NCBI GenBank assembly: GCA_036510655.1
Contig: DATCDQ010000113.1
Coordinates: 72,634-136,633 of the forward strand
Source: Rathayibacter_A sp036510655
GTDB taxonomy: Bacteria; Actinomycetota; Actinomycetes; Actinomycetales; Microbacteriaceae
Direction of reading: 5' to 3'
Length of the DNA: 64,000 bases
This document shows, one piece after another, positions 7,732-16,800 of the stretch. The notes under the pieces are model-generated. The model did no database searches and was not told where the DNA came from. It saw nothing but the letters and a program-made list of their open reading frames with translations. Both the position numbers and the translations under genes were made by a program. Numbering within the stretch: position 1 is the first letter of the stretch; each line of letters opens with the position of its first letter.

Positions 7732-8819
7732 TGGCCGATAGAGCGTCAACACGTGCACGCAAAGCCGCGGTCATCGGCTGCGGAGACGTCTCGACGGTGC
7801 ACTTCGGCGCGCTCGCGACCCTGCCGAATGTCGAGTTGGTCGCGGTCTGCGACACTGACGCCGGCCGAGCGGATGCCGCGGCCGCCGCATATGATGTGCC
7901 TGCGTTCGCGGACCATCGCGAGTTGCTCTCGTTGATCAACCCGGATATCGTGCACATCTGCACTCCGCACGACACCCATGCGCGGATCGCCATCGACGCG
8001 CTCGACGCCGGAGTGAACGTCATCCTGGAGAAGCCGCTTGCCGACACAATTGAGGCGGGGCGTCGCGTCGTCGCGGCTGCGCAACGCAGCAGTGCGAAGA
8101 TCGCGGTCTGCTTTCAGAACCGTTACAACGCGCCGAACCAGGCGGCGTTCAGGTTGTTGCGCTCGGGCACGCTCGGCGCGATTCTGGGCGGATCTGGCAC
8201 CGTCATCTGGCATCGCACCGCGGATTACTACGCTGATCGGCCATGGCGCGGCCAGTGGGCGAGCGGAGGTGGAGGACTGCTGATGAACCAGGCCATCCAC
8301 ACCCTTGACCTGATGCAGTGGTTGATTGGCGATGTCGCCACGGCCAGAGGTGGGGTCGCAACCCGACTACTCGGCGACGTCATCGAGGTCGAAGACACCG
8401 CTGACCTGATACTTCGGCACAAGAACGGGGCCCGCAGTGTGTTCTATGCGACGCTCGCGAATGTCGTCAACGATGCAGCGACCATCGAAATTGCAACGGA
8501 GCAGGCGACGTTGAGTCTGCGCGGTGCGCTGACGGTGCGATATTCGGACGGCCGCGTGGAGAATGTTCGGGAGCGCGAGACCACTACGGATGGCCGCGAC
8601 TACTGGGGGGTCTCGCACGAACTGCTGATCCGGGACTTCTACGGCCGGCTCGATGACGCGGCACCGTTCTGGATCTCGCCGACCGAGGCACAGAAGACGC
8701 TCAAAATCATTCAGGATGTCTATGACCAGAGCATCCCAGACCGGCTCGCAAGCGATTCGATGAACATGAACGCGATGCCATCGCAGAGATCGATGCGCAG
8801 GTGGGTGTCGAGGCGTTGA
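7731..8819 (+). CDS. Gfo/Idh/MocA family NAD(P)-dependent oxidoreductase
   Basis: This 362-residue protein is a sugar or inositol dehydrogenase of the Gfo/Idh/MocA family. The N-terminal Rossmann fold has VIGCGDVSTVH, the catalytic lysine lies in NVILEKPLADT near residue 100, and the C-terminal beta-sheet domain contains GGGGLLMNQAIHTLDLMQW with the usual histidine and aspartate. The ATG overlaps the upstream stop (TGATG); a GTG three bases earlier is possible. It is the third gene of the operon and probably acts on the same sugar as the isomerases. The last 15 residues (after SDSMNMN) look like a non-conserved tail. Confidence 0.88.
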   Translation: MADRASTRARKAAVIGCGDVSTVHFGALATLPNVELVAVCDTDAGRADAAAAAYDVPAFADHRELLSLINPDIVHICTPHDTHARIAIDALDAGVNVILEKPLADTIEAGRRVVAAAQRSSAKIAVCFQNRYNAPNQAAFRLLRSGTLGAILGGSGTVIWHRTADYYADRPWRGQWASGGGGLLMNQAIHTLDLMQWLIGDVATARGGVATRLLGDVIEVEDTADLILRHKNGARSVFYATLANVVNDAATIEIATEQATLSLRGALTVRYSDGRVENVRERETTTDGRDYWGVSHELLIRDFYGRLDDAAPFWISPTEAQKTLKIIQDVYDQSIPDRLASDSMNMNAMPSQRSMRRWVSRR

Positions 8820-9000
8820 GAAGGAACGTCTACGTGCTGGTTGAGAATCCGGCCGGCGAGATCGGCGCGATCCGCCGCGCGAATAGATCATCACCACGTG
8901 GTGGCGCCCGCAGGGCTACGACGACCAGAGTGCCTAGCGCGCGACCTGACGCACTGAACGAGCGCAGTGGCGCCGAAGGCCGTTTTCCCGAACGGGCAGG

Positions 9001-10035
9001 ATGATCGGCAACAGCGACGGGGCGAGCACGCCGAGGGCACCGACGATCTACGACGTCGCCCGGCTCGCCGGGGTGAATCCGTCGACGGTGTCCCGTGCGT
9101 TGAGCAAGCCGGGGCGCCTCAACGCCAAGACGGAGAAGCTCATTCTGGCTGCGGCCAAGACTCTGAACTATCGGGTGAACCCGATGGCACGGGCGTTGCC
9201 CACAGGGCGCACGAACACGTTCGGGCTGATTGTGGCCGACATCACGAACCCGGTTTTCTTCCCGTTCATCCGCGGAGCCGAGCAGGCGGCGGCGCGGTCC
9301 GGCTACACGCTCGTGCTTGCGGAGTCCCGCGAATCCGGCGAACGAGAGATCGAAACCGCAGCGCGCATCGCGCCCTCCGTCGACGGGTTGGTTCTGGTCG
9401 CGTCGCGCTCGAGCGACGCCCAGCTCCGGGAGCTGTCCGATCGCAAGCCGCTCGTTGTTGTCAATCGTCGAATCGACGGCGTCGAAACCTTGGTCGCCGA
9501 TAGCGAACCCGGGATCGATCAGGCTCTTGAACTGCTTGCAGGGCTCGCGCATCGCTCACTCGCGTACCTCTCCGGTCCTGTGGACTCGTGGATGAGTACC
9601 GAACGGTGGCGCATCATCGTGGCCAAGGCGCGTCAGCGCGGCATGACGGTCATCGAACTCGGGCCGGGAGTTCCGACCGTGGACGGCGGGCGTGACGCGT
9701 ACGAGCGGATCATTGCATCGGGTGCCACGGCGGTACTCGCCTACAACGATCTGATGGCTATCGGCCTGCTCCGTGCAGCGCAACAGCGTGGACTGCGCGT
9801 GCCGGAACGATTGAGCATCATCGGCTGCGACGACATCTTCGGCGCCGACTTCACAACACCCCCGCTCAGCACGATTCGCACGCCGCTCGCGGTCCTCGGC
9901 GAACTGGCCGTGCTCCGAATCCTCGAACGTGTCGCTGGGGCGTTTCCGGGCGATTCCGTTTCCCGAGCGGATGCGCCTGCACCGCTCGCAACTGAGATTA
10001 TCGTGCGCGGATCAACAGGGCCGGCCGCGCGTTGA
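9001..10035 (+). CDS. LacI family transcriptional regulator
   Basis: This 344-residue regulator has the LacI helix-turn-helix at residues 15-40 (TIYDVARLAGVNPSTVSRAL), the hinge helix NPMARAL, and a periplasmic-binding-like domain ending in IIGCDDIFGADFTTPPLSTI. It binds DNA as a dimer and usually responds to a sugar or sugar phosphate. It lies 181 bp after the dehydrogenase and just before gluconokinase. The operator at 5956-5971 matches the family's target, so it most likely represses the isomerase/dehydrogenase operon. Assignment of that operator is inference from motif and proximity. Confidence 0.93.
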   Translation: MIGNSDGASTPRAPTIYDVARLAGVNPSTVSRALSKPGRLNAKTEKLILAAAKTLNYRVNPMARALPTGRTNTFGLIVADITNPVFFPFIRGAEQAAARSGYTLVLAESRESGEREIETAARIAPSVDGLVLVASRSSDAQLRELSDRKPLVVVNRRIDGVETLVADSEPGIDQALELLAGLAHRSLAYLSGPVDSWMSTERWRIIVAKARQRGMTVIELGPGVPTVDGGRDAYERIIASGATAVLAYNDLMAIGLLRAAQQRGLRVPERLSIIGCDDIFGADFTTPPLSTIRTPLAVLGELAVLRILERVAGAFPGDSVSRADAPAPLATEIIVRGSTGPAAR

Positions 10036-10055
10036 CGAGGCACGTATCCGCCAGA

Positions 10056-10607
10056 ATGGTGAGCATGTCATCTGAAACCGAGCCGAACGCTGAACTCGAC
10101 CCGTCGCATCCGCTTGTCGTCGTCATGGGCGTGTCCGGTGCCGGCAAGAGCACGATCGGCGCGTTGGTGGCGGATGCGCTCGGAGTCTCTTTCGTCGACG
10201 GTGACGCGCTGCATCCGCTCGAGAATGTCAAGAAGATGGCAGCGGGCACGCCTCTGACCGACGACGACCGGTGGCCGTGGCTGGCGAAGGTCGGTGAGGC
10301 GCTCGCTGATGCGGGCGAACGCGGCAGCGGCCTGGTCGTCGCGTGCTCGGCGCTGAAGCGCGCCTATCGTGACGCGATCCGTGGCGAGGCGCCCGGCGCG
10401 CTCTTTCTGTTGCTCAGCGGCTCACGCGACGTGCTGTCGAGGCGGCTCGAAGGCCGCAGCGGCCATTTCATGCCGATCAGCCTGCTCGACTCACAGCTGG
10501 CCAGCCTCGAACCGCTCCAACTGGATGAGCGCAGTGTCATCGTCGACATCGACGCGCCTGTCGAGCTGGTTGTCGCCGCAGCAGTGATCGGAGTGCGCGC
10601 CAACTGA
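10056..10607 (+). CDS. gntK: Gluconokinase
   Basis: Gluconokinase phosphorylates gluconate to 6-phosphogluconate with ATP. The roughly 183-residue protein has a P-loop (GVSGAGKST) near residue 25, the family block FVDGDALHPLENVKKM followed by AAGTPLTDDDRWPWL, and SGHFMPISLLDSQLASLE in the C-terminal half. The start is uncertain: ATG 10056 and ATG 10065 are both reasonable and a GGTGAGC precedes the second. It follows lacI by 20 bp in the same direction. With gnd at 3.4 kb it would channel gluconate into the pentose phosphate pathway, which supports a sugar-acid role for the cluster. Confidence 0.92.
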   Translation: MVSMSSETEPNAELDPSHPLVVVMGVSGAGKSTIGALVADALGVSFVDGDALHPLENVKKMAAGTPLTDDDRWPWLAKVGEALADAGERGSGLVVACSALKRAYRDAIRGEAPGALFLLLSGSRDVLSRRLEGRSGHFMPISLLDSQLASLEPLQLDERSVIVDIDAPVELVVAAAVIGVRAN

Positions 10608-10663
10608 GTGGCCCCGCACTTGTCCGCTGGTCGAGTACGGCAGAACGCGCACGCTGCGCAGTG

Positions 10664-10669
10664 TAAGCT
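10664..10669 (+). promoter_or_regulatory. Candidate -10 box upstream of rplY
   Basis: TAAGCT is placed so that transcription would begin near 10676-10680, at the edge of the foldable leader 10681-10754. The -35 region (CAGAAC, 10641-10646) is weak. Confidence 0.3.
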
Positions 10670-10680
10670 TGATCCTTGGA

Positions 10681-10754
10681 CTACGGCGAGGGATTGCTTC
10701 GCGACTTCCGGACAGCCGGATCGCGGCATCCGTAATCGACGCGGTGGAGTACGG
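10681..10754 (+). ncRNA. Possible structured leader of rplY-pth
   Basis: A hairpin at 10700-10725 has two 5-bp stems (CGCGA/TCGCG and TCCGG/CCGGA with its flanking T-A pair) separated by a 2-nt bulge and capped by ACAG. The segment CCGTA (10730-10734) can pair either with TACGG at 10682-10686 or with TACGG at 10750-10754, giving two exclusive folds. A further hairpin, GGGCTgagAGCCC, lies just before the rplY ribosome site. This could be a ribosomal-protein leader, but the fold was found by eye only. Confidence 0.35.
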
Positions 10755-10845
10755 CTTTGCAGCTATTCCTCACGCTGACATGCGTTCGAGTTGAACAACA
10801 GATCGAATATCTGGGCTGAGAGCCCGTAACAAGGAGTGCATCACC

Positions 10846-11478
10846 ATGAGTGAGGACAGCAACAAGGTCGCGGCAGAACCGCGCGACAGCTTCGGCAAGG
10901 GCGCGGCGCGCAAGATCCGTGCCGCAGGCAAGATTCCCGCCGTGATCTACGGTCACGGCACCGACCCGCAGCACGTGACCCTGCCGGGCCACCAGATCGG
11001 CCTGATCCTGCGCAAAGCGAATGCGGTGCTCGAGCTCGACATCGCCGGCAAGAGTCAGCTCGCGCTTGTCAAGGATGTGCAGAAGGACCCGGTGCGCCAG
11101 ATCATCGAGCACCTCGACCTCATCGTCGTCAAGAAGGGCGAGAAGGTTCACGTCGAGGTTCCCGTGCACCTGACGGGCGAGTCCTACCCCGGCACGATCG
11201 CGATGATCGACGTCAACACGCTGCGCCTTGAGGCGGAGGCGACCAACATCCCGGAGCGGATCGTCGTCAACATCGAGGGTCTCGAAGAGGGTCAGCACGT
11301 GCTGGCGGGGGACATCCCGCTGCCGACCGGCTCCGTGCTGATCGACGAGCCGGACCTGCTGATCGTCGGCATCACCGTGCCGACAGGCTCTGCCGCCGAC
11401 GAGGCCGCGGACGCCGCAGTGGCCGAAGCCGCCAGCGAGGCAAGCGCCGCCGCAGCAGCAGAAGCCGCAACAGAGTAG
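10846..11478 (+). CDS. rplY: 50S ribosomal protein L25/general stress protein Ctc
   Basis: The 210-residue protein is the long TL5/CTC form of bacterial L25, which binds 5S rRNA in the central protuberance of the 50S subunit. The N-terminal 5S-binding domain shows FGKGAARKIRAAGKIPAVIYG and later VLKDVQ-like LVKDVQKDP. A C-terminal beta domain follows (residues 100-190). The last 25 residues are almost only Ala, Glu, Asp and Ser, a tail usual in Actinobacteria. AAGGAG precedes the ATG. It lies upstream of pth, as in most relatives, but is separated from prs. Confidence 0.95.
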   Translation: MSEDSNKVAAEPRDSFGKGAARKIRAAGKIPAVIYGHGTDPQHVTLPGHQIGLILRKANAVLELDIAGKSQLALVKDVQKDPVRQIIEHLDLIVVKKGEKVHVEVPVHLTGESYPGTIAMIDVNTLRLEAEATNIPERIVVNIEGLEEGQHVLAGDIPLPTGSVLIDEPDLLIVGITVPTGSAADEAADAAVAEAASEASAAAAAEAATE

Positions 11479-11511
11479 TTCGTCAAGTAGAGCACAGAAC
11501 AACGTACAGCG

Positions 11512-11542
11512 GCGGGGTCGGAGCACGAGGCTTCGACCCCGC
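11512..11542 (+). terminator. Hairpin between rplY and pth
   Basis: GCGGGGTCG (11512-11520) and CGACCCCGC (11534-11542) form a perfect 9-bp stem with a 13-nt loop. No T-run follows, so it may attenuate or protect the rplY mRNA rather than fully terminate it. Confidence 0.5.
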
Positions 11543-11580
11543 AGTTGTCTCACGGTTCTGTTCCATGAGGTGACACGAAG

Positions 11581-12168
11581 ATGAGCGAGCAGACCTGGCT
11601 TGTGGTCGGCCTGGGAAACCCCGGACCCGACTACGCCAACACCCGTCACAACGTCGGGCAGATGGTGTTGGCCGAGTTGGCGAGCAGAGCGTCCGCGACG
11701 TTCAAATCGCACAAGACGAACGCGACGGTCGCCGCAGGGCGCATCGTGCCGGGCGGGCCGCGATTCGTGTTGGCCAAGCCGAACACGTACATGAACGTGT
11801 CGGGCGGCCCCGTCGCGCAGCTGCTGCGGTTCTACTCGCTTGAGCCCGATCGGCTGATCGTGCTTCAAGACGAAATCGACATCCCGTTCGACACGCTCAA
11901 GCTCAAGTTCGGCGGCGGACACGGCGGGCACAATGGTGTGCGCGACATCATCGCGGCGATCGGCACAGGGGACTTCACGCGCGTACGCGTCGGTGTCGGT
12001 CGCCCGCCCGGCAGCCGGGCTGCCGCCGACCACGTGTTGCGTGCCTTCAGCAAGGAAGAGCGCGCTGTTCTGCCTTCGCTGCTCACGGATGCCGCTGACG
12101 CGGTCGAGCAGATTGCGCTCGACGGCCTGCCCGCGGCGCAACTGAGGTTCCACACGCTCGAGAAGTAA
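11581..12168 (+). CDS. pth: Peptidyl-tRNA hydrolase
   Basis: Pth cleaves peptidyl-tRNAs released from stalled ribosomes and recycles the tRNA. The 195-residue protein has all bacterial signatures: GLGNPGPDYANTRHNVG near the N-terminus with the catalytic histidine, KPNTYMNVSG, QDEIDIPF with the aspartate that orients the histidine, and GGHGGHNGVRDI. Its length fits the family. It is 102 bp downstream of rplY, the usual neighbour. Confidence 0.97.
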   Translation: MSEQTWLVVGLGNPGPDYANTRHNVGQMVLAELASRASATFKSHKTNATVAAGRIVPGGPRFVLAKPNTYMNVSGGPVAQLLRFYSLEPDRLIVLQDEIDIPFDTLKLKFGGGHGGHNGVRDIIAAIGTGDFTRVRVGVGRPPGSRAAADHVLRAFSKEERAVLPSLLTDAADAVEQIALDGLPAAQLRFHTLEK

Positions 12169-12179
12169 CGAGCGACCGC

Positions 12180-12185
12180 TACGCT
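12180..12185 (+). promoter_or_regulatory. -10 box of the alpha/beta hydrolase gene, leaderless layout
   Basis: TACGCT stands 7 nt before the ATG at 12193. Confidence 0.4.
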
Positions 12186-12192
12186 CGGAGCC

Positions 12193-12897
12193 ATGAGACT
12201 CTTCACCCGCGAGTGGGGCGACGGCGACCGGTACGCGGTTCTGATCCACGGCGTGATGAGCAGCTCGCGCAACTGGCGCACCACCGGGCCGGCCCTCGCG
12301 GAACGCGGCTACCACGTCGTCGCCGTCGACCTGCCTGGGCACGGGCAAAGTCCGCGCGCCGAGCAATACACGACGCAGTTGTTGGCCGACAGCGTGCTGG
12401 AGAGCGTTCCGTCGAATCCGGAAGTGGCGCTGGGGCACTCGCTCGGCGGCCTCACTCTGAGCCTGATCGCCGAGCGGTTGCAGCCGACGCGCGCCATCTA
12501 CCTCGACCCGGCGTTCGATACGCCGGCCATTCCGTGGTGGCAGCGAATGTTGATGCCGGTGATGATGCGACGGCTGCTGAAGGGCAGCACCGATCAGGTT
12601 GTGGCGAGGAATCCGCGCTGGGACAGGGAAGACGCACAAATCGAGTCAGAGGACTTTCACGCGTTCGATCGGCGTGTGATGTCTCTCATGGCACAGAAGG
12701 GCGCGCTGCGGATGCCCGGTTCAGCGGTCGTGCCGTCGCTGGTAGTGCGAGCAGACACCCGTGGGGTCGTCTCACCCGAGTTGGCCGAACGCCTTTCAGC
12801 GGTCGGCTTCGAAGTGCGCACGGTGGTCGGAACCACACACACCATTAATCGGGACGACTTCGACGGCTTCATGCGCGCACTCGACGGGTGGATCTGA
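12193..12897 (+). CDS. Alpha/beta fold hydrolase
   Basis: This 234-residue cytoplasmic hydrolase has the oxyanion-hole motif LIHGVMSSS near residue 20, the turn VAVDLPGHGQSP, the nucleophile elbow GHSLGG (serine near residue 82) and a C-terminal histidine in GTTHTINRDDF. The likely triad is Ser-Asp-His. No substrate can be assigned. It is 24 bp after pth, but a TACGCT box 7 nt before its ATG suggests its own leaderless transcript. It converges on yceI, with a strong hairpin between them. Confidence 0.85.
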   Translation: MRLFTREWGDGDRYAVLIHGVMSSSRNWRTTGPALAERGYHVVAVDLPGHGQSPRAEQYTTQLLADSVLESVPSNPEVALGHSLGGLTLSLIAERLQPTRAIYLDPAFDTPAIPWWQRMLMPVMMRRLLKGSTDQVVARNPRWDREDAQIESEDFHAFDRRVMSLMAQKGALRMPGSAVVPSLVVRADTRGVVSPELAERLSAVGFEVRTVVGTTHTINRDDFDGFMRALDGWI

Positions 12898-12980
12898 GCG
12901 ATCTGCGCGGAGTGCGGACCATTTGTCGCTTTTCGGGCCGTTCCGCCGACCGAATTCCGCAGGTCAGCGGCCCTGTTGCC

Positions 12981-13049
12981 CCGAGTGCGCCCACGTGGCC
13001 GTTCCGGCGCTCCAATCGGCGCTCAGAATGACCACTCGGGCGCACTCGG
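12981..13049. repeat. 69-bp imperfect palindrome, family 3
   Basis: CCGAGTGCGCCC (12981-12992) is exactly repeated in inverted form at 13038-13049. The pairing continues inward with a few mismatches (GTGG, TTC), and GGCGCTC occurs twice in the centre. Size and intergenic place resemble the other palindrome families, but the sequence is different. Only one copy was seen in this window. Confidence 0.7.
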
Positions 13050-13059
13050 CTCGGTGAGC

Positions 13060-13094
13060 GAGGCCCGACGGCTGCGCCGCAATCGTCGGGCCTC
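13060..13094. terminator. Bidirectional terminator hairpin between hydrolase and yceI
   Basis: GAGGCCCGACG (13060-13070) and CGTCGGGCCTC (13084-13094) form a perfect 11-bp stem with a 13-nt loop between two converging genes. The T-run is lacking, as is common at high GC. Confidence 0.7.
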
Positions 13095-13126
13095 GCCCTG
13101 CTCGGGCCTCGCCAGGCCGCTACTCG

Positions 13127-13693
13127 CTACTCGCCTGCCAGGGACGCCTCCAGCTCGAGTGTGATGGTGATCTTGTCGCCGACCAGAACGCCGCCGGTTT
13201 CAAGCGTCGCGTTCCAGCTGAGGCCGAAGTCCTCGCGGTTGATTACGGTCTGCGCGGTCGCGCCGGCCTTGTAGTTGCCGTACGGGTCTGTGCCGAAGCC
13301 ACCGAACTCGAAGTCGAAGGTCGCCGGCTTCGTGACGCCCTTGATCGTGAGCAGGCCGTCGACCTTGTAGTCGCCATCGTCGACGCGGGCGCCGGTGGAA
13401 ACGAACTCGATGGTTGGGAACTCCGGCGCGTTGAAGAAGTCGTTCGTGCGCAGGTGGTTGTCGCGATTCACGTCACCGGTAGTGATCGATGCAACGTCAG
13501 CGGATGCGGTGACGCTCGAGTCAAGCGGGTTCTCACCGGTCACGAACGTGGCCGAGAACGTGTTGAACTTGCCGCGAACCTTGCTGATCATCATGTGGCG
13601 CACGCTGAAACCCACTTCGCTGTGCGCGGTGTCGACGGTCCAGGTTCCAGCCTTGTAGCCGGGGATCTCAGTAGCGGTCGTGGTTGTTGTCAT
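13127..13693 (-). CDS. YceI family polyisoprenoid-binding protein
   Basis: The 188-residue protein is a YceI-type lipocalin-like beta barrel that binds long isoprenoid chains. Typical features are GTWTVDTAHSEVGFSVRHMM at the start, KVRGKFNTFSATF, TGDVNRDNHLRTNDFF, and LTIKGVTKPATF. It has no signal peptide, unlike the E. coli protein, and so resembles the cytoplasmic actinobacterial form. AAGGAG lies upstream of the ATG. Its role is probably isoprenoid or quinone handling, known only by family. Confidence 0.9.
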   Translation of the reverse strand: MTTTTTATEIPGYKAGTWTVDTAHSEVGFSVRHMMISKVRGKFNTFSATFVTGENPLDSSVTASADVASITTGDVNRDNHLRTNDFFNAPEFPTIEFVSTGARVDDGDYKVDGLLTIKGVTKPATFDFEFGGFGTDPYGNYKAGATAQTVINREDFGLSWNATLETGGVLVGDKITITLELEASLAGE

Positions 13694-13837
13694 CGGGCAA
13701 ATCTCCTTGATGGATGGTGGATTGGTTCCATGTACGTTTATGCAAACGCATGGGGCGGTCCGCTATTCCATGCATATCGATATATCTCAGCCGTTCGGCG
13801 CGGGAGCGCACCCCGGTGCCGTGTCGGTGCACCCCCG

Positions 13838-13843
13838 TACACT
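13838..13843 (+). promoter_or_regulatory. -10 box of mfd, leaderless layout
   Basis: TACACT lies 7 nt before the GTG at 13851, which supports that GTG as the start. Confidence 0.5.
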
Positions 13844-13850
13844 TGGACGA

Positions 13851-16800
13851 GTGATCCTTGAGGGCTTGACACGTGCGCTTTCGCGCGCCCAGACATTCGA
13901 CAACGCCCTTGCGCATGCCGCACGCGACGCGGACTTCTCTCTAACAGACGGCCTACGCGGGCCACTGCTGGCCGGATTGCTCGGCAAGCGACCGGAACCC
14001 TCTCAGTCGATGCTCGTCATCACTGCGACAGGTCGCGAATCCGAAAGCCTGCGGGGCACGCTCACCGCGCTGCTGCCGGCTGCCGAGATTCTCGACTTTC
14101 CCGCATGGGAGACGCTTCCACACGAGCGGCTGAGCCCGAGCGCCGAGATCGTCGGGCGTCGACTCGAAGCGCTGCGGCGCATGCACGACTGGAACCAGAA
14201 TGTCGCGGCCGAAATCCCGCAGCGGCCGCTGGTCGTCACTGCATCGGTGCGGGCGGCGCTACAGCCTCTTGCAGACAACCTCACCGAGCGCGAGCCGATC
14301 GCGCTGAGTGTCGGCAGCCGTGGCAATGAGCTCGGCGCGATCGCTTCGCAGCTCGTCGACCTTGCGTACGCTCGCGTCGACATGGTCACCCGGCGTGGCG
14401 AGTTCGCCGTGCGCGGTGGCATCCTCGACGTCTTCCCGTCCGTGGCCGAACATCCGTATCGCGTCGATTTCTTCGGCGACGAAGTCGAGCAGATTCGAGC
14501 ATTCTCGGTCGCCGATCAGCGTTCACTGCCGCACGAGGTCAGTGCCGTATCGTTGCCGCCGAGTCGTGAGTTGCTCCTCAGCCCTGCGGTACGGCAGCGC
14601 GCTCGCGAGATGGAGCGCGAATTCCCCAATATCGCAGGCATGCTGGCAAAGATCGCCGAGGGCATCCCTGTTGAGGGCATGGAATCGCTCGCGCCCGCAC
14701 TCGTCGACCGACTCGTGCCGCTGACCCACTATCTTCCCGCGGGCGCGGCGATCGCCGTCATCTCACCCGAACGCGTCGCGTCGCGCGCGGTCAGCTTGGC
14801 CGAGACGAACCGCGAGTTCCTGTCGGCGGCATGGAGCGCCGCCACCGTTGGTGCGGCGGCCCCGATCGACCTCGCATCCGGAGATTTCCTCACGCTCGGC
14901 GCGCTGCGCGAAGCGGCGCGTCTGAGCGCACCCGGTGATCCGGCTGCCGCGCACCCGTGGTGGACGCTCAGCAGCTTCGATTCTGGCGAAATCCTGCCGG
15001 AGGAACGCACGATCGAAGAGCACCTGACGCTGCGCATCGAAGCGGATGCCGTACCCAGCTTCCAAGGAAACGTCACGGGCGCGCTCGACCACATCATGGC
15101 GCTGCTGCACGAAGGCTGGCGTGTCGTGATCGCCGCATCCGGCATCGGTCTGGTCGAACGTGCGGCCGATGTACTGGGCGAAAACGGAGTGGCGGCGCGC
15201 GTCGTCGAGGACTATCCGGACGACGCGGAGCCCGGCATCGCCTACCTGGTGCGCGCCGTCGTCGACCACGGTTTCGAAGTTCCGAGCGACAAGATCGCAC
15301 TGATCGGCGAGACGGAATTTTACGGCCGCACGATCGGCTACGACTCGCGGCAGGTGAAGAAACTCGCCGCCCGACGTCGGAACGTCGTCGACCCGCTGCA
15401 GCTGAAGGCGGGCGACTACGTCGTGCACCAGACGCACGGCATCGGAAAGTTTGTCGAACTGACACAACGCGAAGTCTCCAGCGGCGGCCGCAAGCCCGTG
15501 AAAACCAAGCGTGAGTATCTCGTGCTGGAGTACGCGCCATCCAAGCGCGGATTTCCCGGCGACAAACTCTATGTGCCGACCGACCAACTCGATCTGCTCA
15601 CGCGCTACGTCGGAGGCGAATCGCCGGCCCTCAGCAAAATGGGTGGCAGCGACTGGTCGCAGGCGAAGGGCCGTGCGCGCAGGGCCGTGCGCGACATCGC
15701 CGTCGAACTGGTCAAACTGTATTCGGCTCGGATGGCCAGCAAGGGTTATGCGTTCGGCCCGGATACCCCCTGGCAGCGTGAGCTCGAGGAAGCCTTCCCG
15801 TTCGTGGAGACCCCGGACCAGTTGCAGACCATCGACGAGGTCAAGGCCGACATGGAGCGGCCGATCCCGATGGACCGACTGATCTCAGGCGATGTCGGTT
15901 TCGGCAAGACCGAGATCGCCGTGCGGGCCGCTTTCAAGGCGGTGCAAGACGGCAAGCAGGTGCTCATGCTGGTGCCCACGACCCTGCTGGTCAAACAGCA
16001 CTTCGAGACATTCCAAGAGCGCTTCGCCGGGTTCCCGATCCACTTGCGAGCTCTGAGCAGATTCCAAACCGACCGCGAAGCGACCGAGACGATCCGCGGC
16101 CTGGCAGACGGCACGGTCGACGTCGTCATCGGCACGCACCGGCTGCTCGCGAACGGCATCACGGTCAAAGACCTCGGTCTCGTCATCATCGACGAGGAGC
16201 AGCGATTCGGCGTCGAGCACAAGGACCAACTGAAGAAGCTCAAGACCAACGTCGACATCCTGGCGATGAGTGCCACACCGATCCCGCGCACGCTGGAGAT
16301 GGCGGTAACCGGCATCCGCGAAATGTCGACGCTGGCGACCCCGCCCGAGGACAGGCATCCGATTCTCACGTTCGTCGGGCCGTCCTCGGATCGGCAGACC
16401 GGCGCCGCAATCCGGCGCGAGCTGCTCCGAGAGGGCCAGATCTTCTTCGTACACAATAGGGTCTCGAGCATTAACCGGGTCGCGGCGCATCTGGCGGAGC
16501 TGGTGCCTGAGGCGCGCATCGCCGTCGCCCACGGCCAGTTGCCTGAACATATCCTCGAGCAGATCGTCGTCGACTTCTGGGAGCGCAAATTCGACGTGCT
16601 CGTGTGCACGACGATCATCGAGACCGGGCTCGACATCGCCAATGCGAACACGATCATCATCGATCGAGCCGACAAGTACGGCCTCAGCCAGCTGCACCAG
16701 CTCCGCGGCCGCGTCGGCCGTGGCCGGGAACGCGCGTACGCCTACTTCCTCTACGACGAGAACAAGCCGCTCAGCGAGACCGCGCACGATCGGCTCTCCA

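Noticed and set aside
10681..12639. Very long open frame antisense to rplY and pth (also 3426-4871, 15885-17531 and 30019-31824 on the opposite strand of gnd, mfd and the MFS gene)
   Set aside because: These are GC-rich shadow frames: arginine/histidine-rich or low-complexity translations with no domain motif, lying opposite genes with clear family signatures.
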